Below, piece after piece: positions 21,669-35,044 of a DNA stretch of 64,000 bases. This DNA is from Siderastrea radians (taxonomy: Eukaryota > Cnidaria > Anthozoa > Scleractinia > Rhizangiidae): positions 4,159,420 to 4,223,419 of the forward strand of contig OZ024891.1 in assembly GCA_964017195.1 (NCBI GenBank). Direction: 5' to 3'. The notes under the pieces were generated by a model. It ran no database searches. It saw only the letters and a list, made by a program, of their open reading frames with translations, and was not told the DNA's origin. Both the position numbers and the translations under genes were made by a program. Numbering within the stretch: position 1 is the first letter of the stretch; each line of letters starts with the position of its first letter.

Positions 21669-22699
21669 GTAAGCCTGACTTTCCAGATCTCTGATATTTA
21701 CCCCAGAAATTATATAGTTTATTTCGCGATAGTAGGTCAACCATATTCCAAGACCGATTTGAAGTACCACTAAAAAATGTAATCTATCTCAATTTTTACA
21801 TATTTGAATTTGAATAAGTTACCTCAAAGAAATAGTGTCCAGGAATTCTAGCATTTTCAAGTTTTCTGTGATTTAAAAATTGGTGTTTATTTCGATCCAA
21901 CAAATCTGGTAGTTTAAATGACCAACTGTGGATCATCCACCCCGTGTTTACGGAGCTTCTACTTGGTGATTTAATGTCCAGTAATTGTTTCACGTAGACT
22001 ACAGAATTTCCGTTCATAGCTCGCAGAATCAAATTGATGAAATCAACGGATTTGTTGATTTTTTTTCAATGGTTTATTCAAATCAAACGCAAATGCCTAC
22101 TGATTGATGCGCGCTTAGTTCTTGCTTACTGGCGTCTTGTTTGCAGCTAGGGCTTAACGAAACCAAGAACAAATGTTCGCAATCCAAAATGCTTCCATTT
22201 TCAAATAAAGGTAATTCATATGGTTTGGTCTGTACGAACTTATCTTCATACACACAGAGTTTATGTGTGGTTGAATTAAGATATTTCTGTAGTACGATTC
22301 GTGTTTTTTCACTTTGAAAGTGAAAATGTGCATAAGATAAATTGTCAATTGGCAACAGATGCCGAACGTTTTGAATATCAACCACTCAAAACGAGCTACT
22401 GAGCGAGTTACTGGCATGGAGTAGCATTATTGATGCACCCCTCAAATAGGCGAACATGTGGAAACTGGTCTGGTGTTTCTCCGAGGAACAGAAAAACGTA
22501 TGTTTATGATTTTAAAATCTACTCGCTTTGTTGAAAGGGTAGCTTCAGTAGCTTCTTTACAAAGGCCTGCTGTGTATGAGGGCACGTAGTCAATTTGAAC
22601 CAAATAGTTAATACGTGTTTTCTCATGACCAGCTAGATTAAACTTTTGATGGCCACGTTTCTGTAAACGCGCTGCGTATTCGCCTTCCATACACTTGTT
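21669..22699. other. Unassigned, probably intronic
   Basis: No feature is recognised. Short minus-strand open frames (22083-22385, 22154-22417, 22442-22690) have no family motif. Confidence 0.35.
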
Positions 22700-25600
22700 T
22701 TGCTGAACATGCTTTATTTTCTATAACATTCATCAGTTGGAATTTTATCCTCTCTGGTGTGAATTTGACTGGAAATTATAGAGTCCTCGCGCGCGAGGCG
22801 TTGTGTTCACTGGCATTCATGCGGTTCATGGATGCCCTTTTTCTTTCAATTTCCGGTTTTCACCGCCACACCATAAAATAATACAATCGAAACCAGTTAA
22901 TGGAGGGAGCCAAGAATTTGAAAAGATTAACAAATAAACAACTCCGCCGAGCCTCAGATCTGTAAGGTTTTACGTTGTAAATTTTTTTGCCAAAATGTTC
23001 GACTGAAATTTAGTGAACTCAGCATGGAAACGCCATGTTGGTGTCTTTCGGAGGGGCACATGACAGCCCGGGCATGGCGGCCGGAAATCGATTAAAACAT
23101 TTTGAATTCACTTCTGTTCTTCAAGTGAATTACTACACATTTACATTAATTTCCGTTCGAACTGCTAAAAATCACATAGAAAGTCCTTTCTGTCACAAGA
23201 GAAAGCTTTGTCACAGACGCTGGTGTCGCTGGTGTCAAGTTGGTGTCATGGGGAAGGGTAAAAATCCAGAAATTTAAAATGCTGCATTTAAAAACGATAG
23301 ACAATACCGGGCTGGAAACATGTGAAAACATATATTTTAAGTCATATTCAACCTGGTGGGGATACACAATCAGAAGACCTCGCGATTTATGATTTTAGAA
23401 TTTCATGACGTCACGTGAAAACCAGCAATTGTTTTTTACACTGTTAGTCTAGGAAATGAAAACCAGATAATGTCACAAAATATTCTGTTTGGTCGATTTT
23501 TGATTCGTAAATTGTCTGAGTGAACCTGGTATATGTTACGTGTCTATGGTATTCTGGTTCAAAACTTGTAATCTCGGCGCTGCTCAATTTTTCAAAACCT
23601 AGTAAAAATTAAACATCGCTGTTTTCTTCAGTGTAGCCTTATATGCAAGTACACAACCAATAACTTTTAGATGTCTGCGAGAAATCATAGAAAGCCGCCG
23701 AATCGGAACCACCATCGTTGATTTCCGTGCATTACTGGCCGGAGACAAACAGTGCAGGGAATATAGTTATAGTCTTGCTTTTTATTTTCAGCAATGGGCA
23801 AATGTTGGTTACTTTTCTCGTTATCGCTTAATCTCTTTGTGGACTGTCCCTCTTTTATCTTCGCCGGAACTCATGAAATACTCTCGAGGTGCGGTGTTCG
23901 TTCATGAATGCCCTTTTTGTTTTCATTGTTGGAAATGTGTCAAAGGAAACAGCAACCAGATATTCTATCAGAAATTGTCTGCACTCTAGCAAGAAAAGAA
24001 AGAGTCTCAGTTTTCTGTTGGTTAATAAACAATGAACTGATTCTAGCGGTTTATTTATGGCCCTTTTAATAGCTTGAGTACCACCGTTCACTCTTCTCTC
24101 CCTTTCACTTTTCCGAAGTGAGCGGTGGCTTTGGATGGGATCAGCGGGATGTTATTCAAAAGGGAGTTTCACACGTGCATCTTAAGAAATGTCAATCAAA
24201 TCTCATCTTTTCGCTGAATTCAATACCTAAGTAATGTTTAGAGGTGCTACAATATGATTTAGATGTTTGCGCTGTTTGCGAAAAATTGGCGAAATTGAAA
24301 CCTCGTCGTTGATTTCCGCACAATGCTGGCCGGAAGGCCGGACTGAGCCGCTCAATACAAAAAATCAAAACACCACATGAGATTCCTTTCTTGCATAACA
24401 GAAAGCCCTTTGTCACGGACGCTATGTTGGTGTCACGTAGAGTGAAAAGCCAGAAATTCAAGATGCTGAATTTTCAAAACGAAGGACGCTACCCGACTGG
24501 AAACTGGTGAAAAGACATAATTTTAAGACATCTTCAACTAAGTGGGGATATAAAATGAGAAGGCCTCGCGATTTATGATTTTAAAATTTGATGACGTCAC
24601 GTAAAAACCAGCAGAAAACGTGTCTGTTGCTTAATATTTGTTTGCCCCACTCGCTGATTTTCGTTTGGTTCAAGATTTTACTTTCTTGTTGACACCGTTG
24701 TTGAGACAGCTTTGCGGGCTGTGTACAATGTAAGAGTGTATTAAATCGACACTACCATTATTCAGTAAGTCCGAACCTAATATCTGTGATGGGTGGTAAT
24801 AAGCTTATTTGTACAGCAGAATGCAGAGAATGCACAGTTCAGAACAGTTGAGAAAGTTTCCTCATATGTGCTGCAGGCGTTATTAATTTTACCTTCGCTA
24901 AAATGAGTGAGACTGGAAATTATAGAAAACTGCACTTGCCAGGCGTTGTGTAAATAAATGCCCGTTTCAGCTTTTTTTACGCAACTGGAAATGTGTCAAA
25001 AGAAAAAATAAACCAGATCATGTCACCCAAATTTTCTGTTGGGCTGATTTCATCATGATTTGAGGGAACGCGGTACCTCCGTTCTCAGCGCTCAGTGCTC
25101 AAAGTCTCTAAGCTGAAAAAAAAAATGGATTTTGTCTTTTTTAAAAAAGTGTTGATCCGTTGATCCGAATCTTCAGTAATAATAGTAGGCGGCTGCGTAC
25201 AGGCAACGCCTACTTTGACTGATATTTAGTCATACAACAAATCTAAATCAATTCTCAACTTTACGCTCAATTGAAAACCTAAGTAATGTTTAAGGTGCAG
25301 CGACATTTCCCTATGTGTTTGCGAAAAGTCTGGCGAAACGAAACCATCAGAACCATCGGCTCACTACAATACCCGACACGCGCGTTGCGTTCACACGCAG
25401 AAGGCGATTTTTCGCGCCCGCTCATGTGTTCTTTTCGCTCGCGCATCGACCATCCCCAGTGAACGGAAAGAGAGACTGCTATTCGTTGTCTATCTCGTCT
25501 ATTGATTGCCGTGCAATGTTGACTTACTCCAAAAACATTGTTGACGCTCCGCTCAAAGGGACAAACATTACGTGGAAAATGGTGTGGAATTTCTCAATTG

Positions 25601-26300
25601 TTGTTTGTTGTTCAACGAGCTAATTTTCGTTTGGTTAAAATTTCACAGGCTTTTTGAGTCAGTTGTGTACAAATGTACTTTCGAAGCCGCCAATTAGTCA
25701 TTTTAAAAGTAACAGTGATGATATTAATGTAACTAGATTACGGTTATGTGTAGTCGCTCTCTATACATTCTGTGCTCACACTGAACTATTTTTTTCTACG
25801 CGTTATGAATTTACCCTCGCCGATGTGAATTTGACGGGAAATTACTGGACACTCGCGAGGCGTTGTCTTTAGCTTTTGAGATTATAATCCTTTTGTCCTC
25901 GTTATTTCGCACGCTGTTGGAAATGTGTTAAAGGAAGTAGAACCCAATTACTGTGGACGTACAGTTGATTTCAATCCTGTAATTGTTTTCTCTGAACATG
26001 CTCTTGTAGTGTATGTCTGTGTCCCGAAATCCGATAATGTCAGCACAGAAACCTGCCTGAATTTATTATTTGATTGTTTTGTTCATCTTTTTTTCTGCCA
26101 AACGTGTTTTGGAAAATGAAATTTGCAGGAACTATTCGTCTGTCAATTGCTGGCGACGACGAAAACTCACTCGCCAGGCTGACTCGCTTTGTGATTGACA
26201 TGGCATTTTGCAATTGTGGGACGAAACCATCGCGCGCCCACAATTTCCGCTGTTATAATTTGTCAAACATAATCTCACATTATTCCTGGTCTTCTTGCAT
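22700..26300. repeat. About four diverged tandem units of ~1 kb
   Basis: Anchor sequences recur in the same order. A GAATTTGAC(T/G)GGAAATTA-like anchor appears near 22763, in partial form near 24908, and near 25826. An AATGCCCTTTTT/GGAAATGTGT(C/T)AAA block appears near 22831, 23907, 24957 and 25889. TGACGTCACGT(G/A)AAAACCAGCA appears near 23405 and 24592. The spacing is about 0.93 to 1.08 kb. Divergence is high, so this is an old local amplification. No coding sequence was found. Confidence 0.65.
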
Positions 26301-28435
26301 CTAATTGTTCGAATGTGCTCGCAAACATGATTCAATTGTAGAACAGTTAATTATTATGACTGGACAAGGTCGTGTATTTTCTTATACTTGGAGGTGGCGG
26401 CAATTGGACATTTGACACTATTGTCGGCAAAATCATGTTAATGGCGGATAAAAGACTGCGGACTTGACAGAGAAACGCAAAAGGTCAGGCCCTCTCCACA
26501 GCCTGCTAAGAGACGGACCATTAGAAATGTAATGAGGGGGGGGGGGGGGGAATTTCGAGCTGCACGAACTTTTTTCGTTAACATTTCCCTTATAGGAATA
26601 CATATTTTTGGGTATTCAAGAGCCTTTTTTTCAAGGCTACTCACTTTCCATGAATTTTTTCACTCAATTTATTCTAAATTTTCCCTTGCATGATTTTTTT
26701 CTGTACTCCCCCCCCCCCCCCCTCCAAAAGAAAAAATCTTTTCTAAGGTGCCGGGCTGGCATGGTTTGCCGGGATCTCGGCACGTCTGTTAAACACAATA
26801 AAACTGAACTTCGCGATTACCTGGAAAAATCTCAGCCCGGCCAGCTGGAATCCCGATATCGCGATACCGGGATCCCGGCCAGACGGGCTGAAAATTTACC
26901 ATGTAGAATCGCGATTTCCCGGACCGGGCCAACACTTTTCGCTTCAGAGCAAAATGGAGCACCACGAAGGTCAATATTTCTCAAACCGTGAAGCCATAAA
27001 GCTACATAAAACTGAAAATAATAAACCAAAATAATGGATTAGCAAAAGTAAAATCACTCGGTTCATTCCCTTTGAGTTAACCATCTTTTCACACGACAAC
27101 CTCTAAAATCAGGCCGTGGGCTGGCTCACCTCATGTAATACTGGGCTAATTAGTCATCTCGGCAGAGCTAGCCAGCCCGGCTAACCAGGCATGCCCGCCT
27201 CATGTAATCGGCCCCTAATGTTACGTCCCTTAGCCTCCTCAAGTTGTCAATAGCTCAACGCTTTAAAGTCTTCCTCATGAAAGATAAAAATTGTGGATCA
27301 TTGAATATTTCTTATCAGTTGTCTTATCATAAAGACATGGTACTGCTTGACTAGACGCTTACGACAAAGGCTTCTGTCTTCGAGAGGAGCGTGCGAACAC
27401 GCGAGTCGCTGAGCGCATGAGTTCCACTCTCCTGTAACGTCTCTCCCGTCTAGGCATAGCTGTATGTCGCGAACTATTTTAAAGCAAAACCTCTTATTCT
27501 TGAACAGATCCATGTGAGAAAACCATACAAGAAAAACAATTCCAAAGAATGTGAATAATTAATTATTTTTCTCAAATTCCAACCTTTGTACTACAGTATT
27601 ATTTTTACATAATTTGCTTATCGGTTTTAGATTTCCCTTGCAGCTAGTGGGTGCCATCAGCCGTGTCATGCCTTGTCAGACGGGTTACCAGAGAAATGGC
27701 CAACGATTTTCTTGGTTCACGAAATACTAAGGGTGAACCATTTTATTTATGAGGGGTATTTCTGAGGGGAGAAGCGATGGATGAGTTGGCTTACGAGAAT
27801 TAAGTTCCTGCCTAACTTACGGGAAGACCGTTGTTGTGTTCACAAAAAAAAATTGCACGCGCAAACCTCACTCCCCTCTGCTACCCCTCTCAAATAAAGT
27901 GTTGTTTTCGCATTCTTGTATTATCGCATAACATTACGACATAATTTTTAATTATCTTTTTCTGTCCTTGCCCATCACACTATATGCAGCACAATGGAGT
28001 AGTGTATAACGTATTGTTATTTAAACCTTTTCAAAGTTAAGAGCATTGGGGTTGGTTTCGCGTTGTAAGTGTGTTTTGATGTGTTTGATTTGTACCATAC
28101 ACTAGGTACAGCTGTCTGTAACATCATAACTCATCAATTGTAAGGTGCTTTACTTCCACCCTGTTTCCAGCTAACAGGTGGATGAAGTGTTTGACATGCG
28201 GTTTTATGAAAAACAATGCGATTAAGAGTTTCTTATCGGGGATTTTGCGGGTATTTACTTGTAATATTAGCATATTGCGAGAATGATAGTGACTCTCACC
28301 TGAATTGTCACCCACAACTTCATTATGTTAACTTTGTATGCAGTCGGTGTCTGCTGCTAAACGCACATAATAGAACAACAAAGTCGAGCAGAACTTCCGA
28401 TCCTAGCGAGTCTTTATTTTTCGAACTATGTTACT
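26301..28435. other. Non-coding stretch with G15/C15 pair and GC-rich palindromes
   Basis: A G15 tract (26536-26550) and a C15 tract (26708-26722) face each other about 160 bp apart. From 26748 to about 26930 and again near 27110-27220 there are CCCGGCCAG/CTGGC(C/T)GGG-type palindromic motifs, including TATCGCGATA. These look like MITE remains, but clean ends and target duplications were not found. No gene is recognised. Confidence 0.4.
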
Positions 28436-31400
28436 CGACCATAATCCAGTGAGAAACACAATAATTGCAGTTTGTGTTATTCAGTTCTGTTCGTCGAGAA
28501 GACACTGAAAAGAAGTCGAGACGCTTTCTTTTTGCTTTTGTCGAAGGAGTTGAGATTCGGGACTGCAATATACAAATTGCCTAATTATTTTGTCCTTGTT
28601 GTTTTGGTTGCGACGCCAACTTATGTGAGCACTCCTTGCATCCGGTGTTGCGACCATAATCCAGTGAGAAACACAATAATTGCAGTTTGTGTTATTCAGT
28701 TCTGTTCGTCGAGAAGACACTGAAAAGAAGTCGAGACGCTTTCTTTTTGCTTTTGTCGAAGGAGTTGAGATTCGGGACTGCAATATACAAATTGCCTAAT
28801 TATTTTGTCCTTGTTGCCTTGGTTGCGACGCCAACTTATGTGAGCACTCCTTGCATCCGGTGTTGCGACCATAATCCAGTGAGAAACACAATAATTGCAG
28901 TTTGTGTTATTCAGTTCTGTTCGTCGAGAAGACACTGAAAAGAAGTCGAGACGCTTTCTTTTTGCTTTTGTCGAAGGATTTGAGATTCGGGACTGCAATA
29001 TACAAATTGCCTAATTATTTTGTCCTTGTTGCCTTGGTTACGACGCCAACTTATGTGAGCACTCCTTGCATCCGGTGTTGCGACCATAATCCAGTGAGAA
29101 ACACAATAATTACAGTTTGCGTTATTCAGTTCTGTTCGTCCAGAAGACACTGAAAAGAAGTCGAGATGCTTTCTTTTTACTTTTGTTGAAGGAGTTGAGA
29201 TTCGCAAACTCTTTTTGCTTTTGTCGAAGGAGTTGAGATTCGGGACTGCAATATACAAATTGCCTAATTATTTTGTCCTTGTTGCCTTGGTTGCGACGCC
29301 AACTTATGTGAGCACTCCTTGCATCTGGTGTTGCGACCATAATCCAGTGAGAAACACAATAATTGCAGTTTGTGTTATTCAGTTCTGTTCGTCGAGAAGA
29401 CACTGAAAAGAAGTCGAGACGCTTTCTTTTTGCTTTTGTCGAAGGAGTTGAGATTCGGGACTGCAATATACAAATTGCCTAATTATTTTGTCCTTGTTGC
29501 CTTGGTTGCCGACGCCAACTTATGTGAGCACTCCTTGCATCCGGTGTTGCGACCATAATCCAGTGAGAAACACAATAATTGCAGTTTGTGTTATTCAGTT
29601 CTCTTCGTCGAGAAGACACTGAAAAGAAGTCGAGACGCTTTCTTTTTGCTTTTGTCGAAGGAGTTGAGATTCGGGACTGCAATATACAAATTGCCTAATT
29701 ATTTTGTCCTTGTTGCCTTGGTTGCGACGCCAACTTATGTGAGCACTCCTTGCATCCGGTGTTGCGACCATAATCCAGTGAGAAACACAATAATTACAGT
29801 TTGCGTTATTCAGTTCTGTTCGTCGAGAAGACACTGAAAAGAAGTCGAGACGCTTTCTTTTTGCTTTTGTCGAAGGAGTTGAGATTCGGGACTGCAATAT
29901 ACAAATTGCCTAATTATTTTGTCCTTGTTGCCTTGGTTGCGACGCCAACTTATGTGAGCACTCCTTGCATCTGGTGTTGCGACCATAATCCAGTGAGAAA
30001 CACAATAATTGCAGTTTGTGTTATTCAGTTCTGTTCGTCGAGAAGACACTGAAAAGAAGTCGAGACGCTTTCTTTTTGCTTTTGTCGAAGGAGTTGAGAT
30101 TCGGGACTGCAATATACAAATTGCCTAATTATTTTGTCCTTGTTGCCTTGGTTGCCGACGCCAACTTATGTGAGCACTCCTTGCATCCGGTGTTGCGACC
30201 ATAATCCAATGAGAAACACAATAATTGCAGTTTGCGTTATTCAGTTCTGTTCGTCAAGAAGACACTGAAAAGAAGTCGAGATGCTTTCTTTTTACTTTTG
30301 TTGAAGGAGTTGAAATTCGGGACTGCAATATACAAATTGCCTAATTATTTTGTCCTTGTTGCCTTGGTTGCCGACGCCAACTTATGTGAGCACTCCTTGC
30401 ATCCGGTGTTGCGACCATAATCCAGTGAGAAACACAATAATTGCAGTTTGTGTTATTCAGTTCTGTTCGTCGAGAAGACACTGAAAAGAAGTCGAGACGC
30501 TTTCTTTTTGCTTTTGTCGAAGGAGTTGAGATTCGGGACTGCAATATACAAATTGCCTAAGTATTTTGTCCTTGTTGTTTTGGTTGCGACGCCAACTTAT
30601 GTGAGCACTCCTTGCATCCGGTGTTGCGACCATAATCCAGTGAGAAACACAATAATTACAGTTTGCGTTATTCAGTTCTGTTCGTCGAGAAGACACTGAA
30701 AAGAAGTCGAGACGCTTTCTTTTTGCTTTTGTCGAAGGAGTTGAGATTCGGGACTGCAATATACAAATTGCCTAATTATTTTGTCCTTGTTGCCTTGGTT
30801 GCGACGCCAACTTATGTGAGCACTCCTTGCATCTGGTGTTGCGACCATAATCCAGTGAGAAACACAATAATTGCAGTTTGTGTTATTCAGTTCTGTTCGT
30901 CGAGAAGACACTGAAAAGAAGTCGAGACGCTTTCTTTTTGCTTTTGTCGAAGGAGTTGAGATTCGGGACTGCAATATACAAATTGCCTAATTATTTTGTC
31001 CTTGTTGCCTTGGTTGCGACGCCAACTTATGTGAGCACTCCTTGCATCCGGTGTTGCGACCATAATCCAGTGAGAAACACAATAATTGCAGTTTGCGTTA
31101 TTCAGTTCTGTTCGTCAAGAAGACACTGAAAAGAAGTCGAGATGCTTTCTTTTTACTTTTGTTGAAGGAGTTGAAATTCGGGACTGCAATATACAAATTG
31201 CCTAATTATTTTGTCCTTGTTGCCTTGGTTGCCGACGCCAACTTATGTGAGCACTCCTTGCATCCGGTGTTGCGACCATAATCCAGTGAGAAACACAATA
31301 ATTGCAGTTTGTGTTATTCAGTTCTGTTCGTCGAGAAGGCACTGAAAAGAAGTCGAGACGCTTTCTTTTTGCTTTTGTCGAAGGAGTTGAGATTCGGGAC

Positions 31401-32507
31401 TGCAATATACAAATTGCCTAATTATTTTGTCCTTGTTGCCTTGGTTGCCGACGCCAACTTATGTGAGCACTCCTTGCATCCGGTGTTGCGACCATAATCC
31501 AGTGAGAAACACAATAATTGCAGTTTGTGTTATTCAGTTCTGTTCGTCGAGAAGACACTGAAAAGAAGTCGAGATGCTTTCTTTTTACCTTTGTTGAAAG
31601 AGTTGAAATTCGGGACTGCAATATACAAATTGCCTAATTATTTTGTCCTTGTTGCCTTGGTTGCCGACGCCAACTTATGTGAGCACTCCTTGCATCCGGT
31701 GTTGCGACCATAATCCAGTGAGAAACACAATAATTGCAGTTTGTGTTATTCAGTTCTGTTCGTCGAGAAGACACTGAAAAGAAGTCGAGACGCTTTCTTT
31801 TTGCTTTTGTCGAAGGAGTTGAGATTCGGGACTGCAATATACAAATTGCCTAATTATTTTGTCCTTGTTGCCTTGGTTGCGACGCCAACTTATGTGAGCA
31901 CTCCTTGCATCCGGTGTTGCGACCATAATCCAGTAAGAAACACAATAATTGCAGTTTGTGTTATTCAGTTCTGTTCGTCGAAAAGAAGTGTAGATGCTTT
32001 CTTTTTACTTTTGTCGAAGGAGTTGAGATTCGGGACTGCAATATGCAAATTGCCTAATTATTTTGTCCTTGTTGCCTTGGTTGCCGACGCCAACTTATGT
32101 GAGCACTCCTCGCATCCGGTGTTGCGACCATAATCCAGTGAGAAACACAATAATTGCAGTTTGCGTTATTCAGTTCTGTTCGTCGAGAAGACACTGAAAA
32201 GAAGTCGAGATGCTTTCTTTTTACTTTTGTTGAAGGAGTTGAGATTCGGGACTGCAATATACAAATTGCTTAATTATTTTGTCCTTGTTGCCTTGGTTGC
32301 GACGCCAACTTATGTGAGCACTCCTTGCATCCGGTGTTGCGACCATAATCCAGTGAGAAACACAATAATTGCAGTTTGCGTTATTCAGTTCCGTTCGTTG
32401 AGAAGACACTGAAAAGAAGTCGAGATGCTTTCTTTTTGCTTTTGTCGAAGAAGTTGAAATTCAGGACTGCAATATACAAATTGCCTACTTATTTTGTCCT
32501 TGTTGCC
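28436..32507. repeat. ~215-bp satellite array, about 19 units
   Basis: The unit begins CGACCATAATCCAGTGAGAA and contains GAAAAGAAGTCGAGACGCTT and TTGCCTAATTATTTTGTCCT. The period is 215 bp, or 216 where GGTTGCGACG becomes GGTTGCCGACG. Identity is very high. One unit carries a ~38-bp internal duplication (29160-29240) and one a ~10-bp deletion (near 31980). A four-unit block 29586-30447 is echoed by 30448-31308 with the same order of diagnostic variants, so there is higher-order structure. Units stay open on both strands but are not coding. Confidence 0.95.
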
Positions 32508-32875
32508 GATTGTGAACTCATGTTTGCCCTGTTTGTGATATTCAATTAAGTTTGGTTTAGGGCAAGTCGAACTACATCCTCGGTCTTCCTTCATTTGTTT
32601 AGTGTTTGTCGATCCATTTTATTAAAATGGTTCACAAGACGGTGAATATTGGCCAAAATGCAATCGAGTGTTGCGATTTTCGGAAACGGGTGTCTTCACA
32701 ATTGTCTATAAAATTTCGTGCTGGATGTTGTTAAAAACGTGTTACGCTTCCTTCCATATTTGTTGAAAGCTTGTTTACTTAGAGACAGTAACAGATAAGA
32801 TACAGGTGTTACGCATTCGATGACTCTCAACTATTTTCGCACTGTTTAAATTGAAGCATTTTTTGTTTGTTTTAG
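32508..32875. other. Spacer after satellite
   Basis: Unique-looking AT-rich sequence, probably intronic. No feature is supported. Confidence 0.35.
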
Positions 32876-34989
32876 GCTTACAGATGTGATCAACGGCACT
32901 CCATGAAGACTGTTTGTCAAGTGACATACTTGACCAGCAGGTATGCAGTTAACGTTTTTTACTCATTATTGTAATCACAATATTTGAATTTGTTTTTGTT
33001 TTTTATCTATGATAGACGACGTTGTCAATAAATGATCTACGTAATATTTGATTACTAATTGAGTCCCTGCGGTTTGTACTATAAGGAAATAACACCAAAA
33101 TCGTAGAGGGGGAAGCAGACTTTGATGATGCTTGTAACTATGGTTAAATTCTCTTGGCTACACTACAGGGGGGGGGGTGTCCTTGGACTTAACCCCCATG
33201 CTGGGTGGACACAAGAAAACAGTGAGAAAGAATTGACTGTTGTGGCAAACCTTGGGTGGCAGGAAAGGCAGATCCTATTTCTCCTAGAGTAGGGGCGTTT
33301 CTATGGGAACCGTTAGGTTGTAACATTGGATTGACCAGAAGAAGGGTGCCCTTCTGTGAGGAAAATAGGTCAGATGGTATGATGGTACCCAACAAGGTTA
33401 GCTGACAACAGTAATAAATGAAACAGCTCTTAGTAGATAACAGAATCTTAAATAAGGGTTCCTTGCTTACTCGTGAATGGTAGTTCCAAGTTCACAATCT
33501 AAAAGATGAGGAATGTCAAAGCTACCAATACAGGGAGGGAGGGAGGAAAAGCAAAGGACAACCTAGCTTGGGTTAAGTGGAAAACGCGGAGTACGGAGTG
33601 CGGAGTGCGGAGTGCGAAGTGTGGAAAACGCGGAGTGTGGAAAATGAGGAGTGTAGAAAATGCGGAGTGTGGAAAATGAGGAGTGTAGAAAATGCGGAGT
33701 GTAGAAAATGCGGAGTGTTAAAGAAAAATATGTAAAAAGCTTAAAAGAAAAAAATAAGGTAATATCGCCACACGTAGGTATAACACCATCCTCGGAGACC
33801 CAGGGGCAGCTAGTCAGGACGACGGGATTTTCATGGGCGAAAGTTTACAACAAGAGCGGGAGAGCCCCTGGGCACTTACTCTTACCGAACGAGTTCCAGA
33901 AGCGTTTGAAATCCCGCCTTCTGATTGGCCAGAAAAATATTTTTTTGGCCAATCAGCGAGGAGGAACAGCCGGGCGACTCTCATGTCTTCCTACACGAGG
34001 TTGTTTTCATCATCGAACGCCGTAGTAGCGTGGCCCGTTCCACGGGAACATTTTTGAGGAGAGCTTCAGAAAAAATAAATAAATAGTAAATAAACGAAGT
34101 CGAGGAAATCGCAAACTATAACGTGGCCGCAAGAAAACACTCACCGCGATTTTTCACGGCGGACTGTTATGCTATGTTATGTACGTTACGTTACGTTTTG
34201 TTATGTTATTTAATGGGAAAATAGACCTAATTACTTAAATGAGCATTTTTTGGCCAAATATTGAAGGACGCGCGTTCGCGTTTTAGAGCATTTTTCATTT
34301 GGCGTCATCCGTTTTATTAACACATGTAACTAAAACCTTTGAAACTGTTTTGATTGCAGGTGTTAAATAGCGAATATTCCGTGGATATTTTTATAAAAGA
34401 GAAACAGGCCCGAATAAGGTGAGCATTTTATCTTTGCTATCTTTTTGCAAAGAGAAAACCGCGTTGAAATATGCAGCTTTTCCTTTGCATGATCGGGTGT
34501 TATATCTGTACTCGAGTCTACACATAGTGGTTTCAGGTAATGGAAATCCAACATGAGCAGACTTTATTCATTGCATGAACAAATTCCATTTCGGGGGAAA
34601 ATAAGAGATACAATTTCATTGCTATGACACGAAATTGTTTTCTAGAAATTGGTAAGAAGAAAACTGGAACTTTTTGTACTTTTCCAAGAGGCGTTATTGG
34701 GACAAGAAAGGGAAAGCAGTAATTACACCTGATTGAGAGCAAGCAGTGCTCTTTTTGCTCTCACACCTATTGTTTTGGACATAGTAGGTAACCCTTGCAC
34801 GTATGACGATGCTAATGAAGACCCAAATGTATTGGTCCCTTAAACATCTCCGATTATTTTCGTAGGGAAAAACAAAACGAGGCCATTATTGTGGGTTTCC
34901 ATCAGTACAAACAGTTCTTTTGGTGTCTGAAAATGCTCACAGACATTGGTCACATAGCCACTCTAAAGAAAGCATATCAAAAATATTAA
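32876..34989 (+). CDS. 3' exons of a small protein with a CARD-like C-terminus
   Basis: Three exon-like segments align with splice signals: 32876-32940 (TTTTAG acceptor, GTATGC donor), 34360-34418 (GATTGCAG acceptor, GTGAGC donor) and 34866-34989 (TTTCGTAG acceptor, TAA stop). The last two join in phase, giving VLNSEYSVDIFIKEKQARIR and then EKQNEAIIVGFHQYKQFFWC, LKMLTDIGHIATLKKAYQKY and a stop. The end of the first segment contributes LSSDILDQQ in the same frame, but a TGA lies upstream in that exon, so its true 5' edge or start is unclear. The alternating hydrophobic pattern and the FxxxLxxxGHxxxL-type end resemble CARD death-fold domains. This is pattern-level similarity; a partial gene or a decayed copy is possible. 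Confidence 0.35.
32941..34359. other. Intron-like DNA with a minisatellite
   Basis: A short minisatellite of GGAGTG(T/C)GGAAAATG-type units lies at about 33586-33725. From about 33775 to 34050 there is GC-richer sequence (GAGACCCAGGGGCAGCTAGT) that looks like a dispersed repeat. A run of ATGTT/ACGTT pentamers lies at 34170-34212. No gene is recognised. Confidence 0.4.
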
Positions 34990-35044
34990 CCTTGACTATC
35001 GAAAGCATACCTTAAAATCAAATATCTCTTTGCACTGAAAATAG

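Noticed and set aside
28472..32594. Series of 62-130-codon open frames on both strands (CYSVLFVEKTLKRSRDAFF and QSRISTPSTKAKRKRLDFF types)
   Set aside because: They are the six-frame output of a 215-bp satellite. The unit length is not a multiple of three, so each frame breaks at every unit and both strands are equally open.
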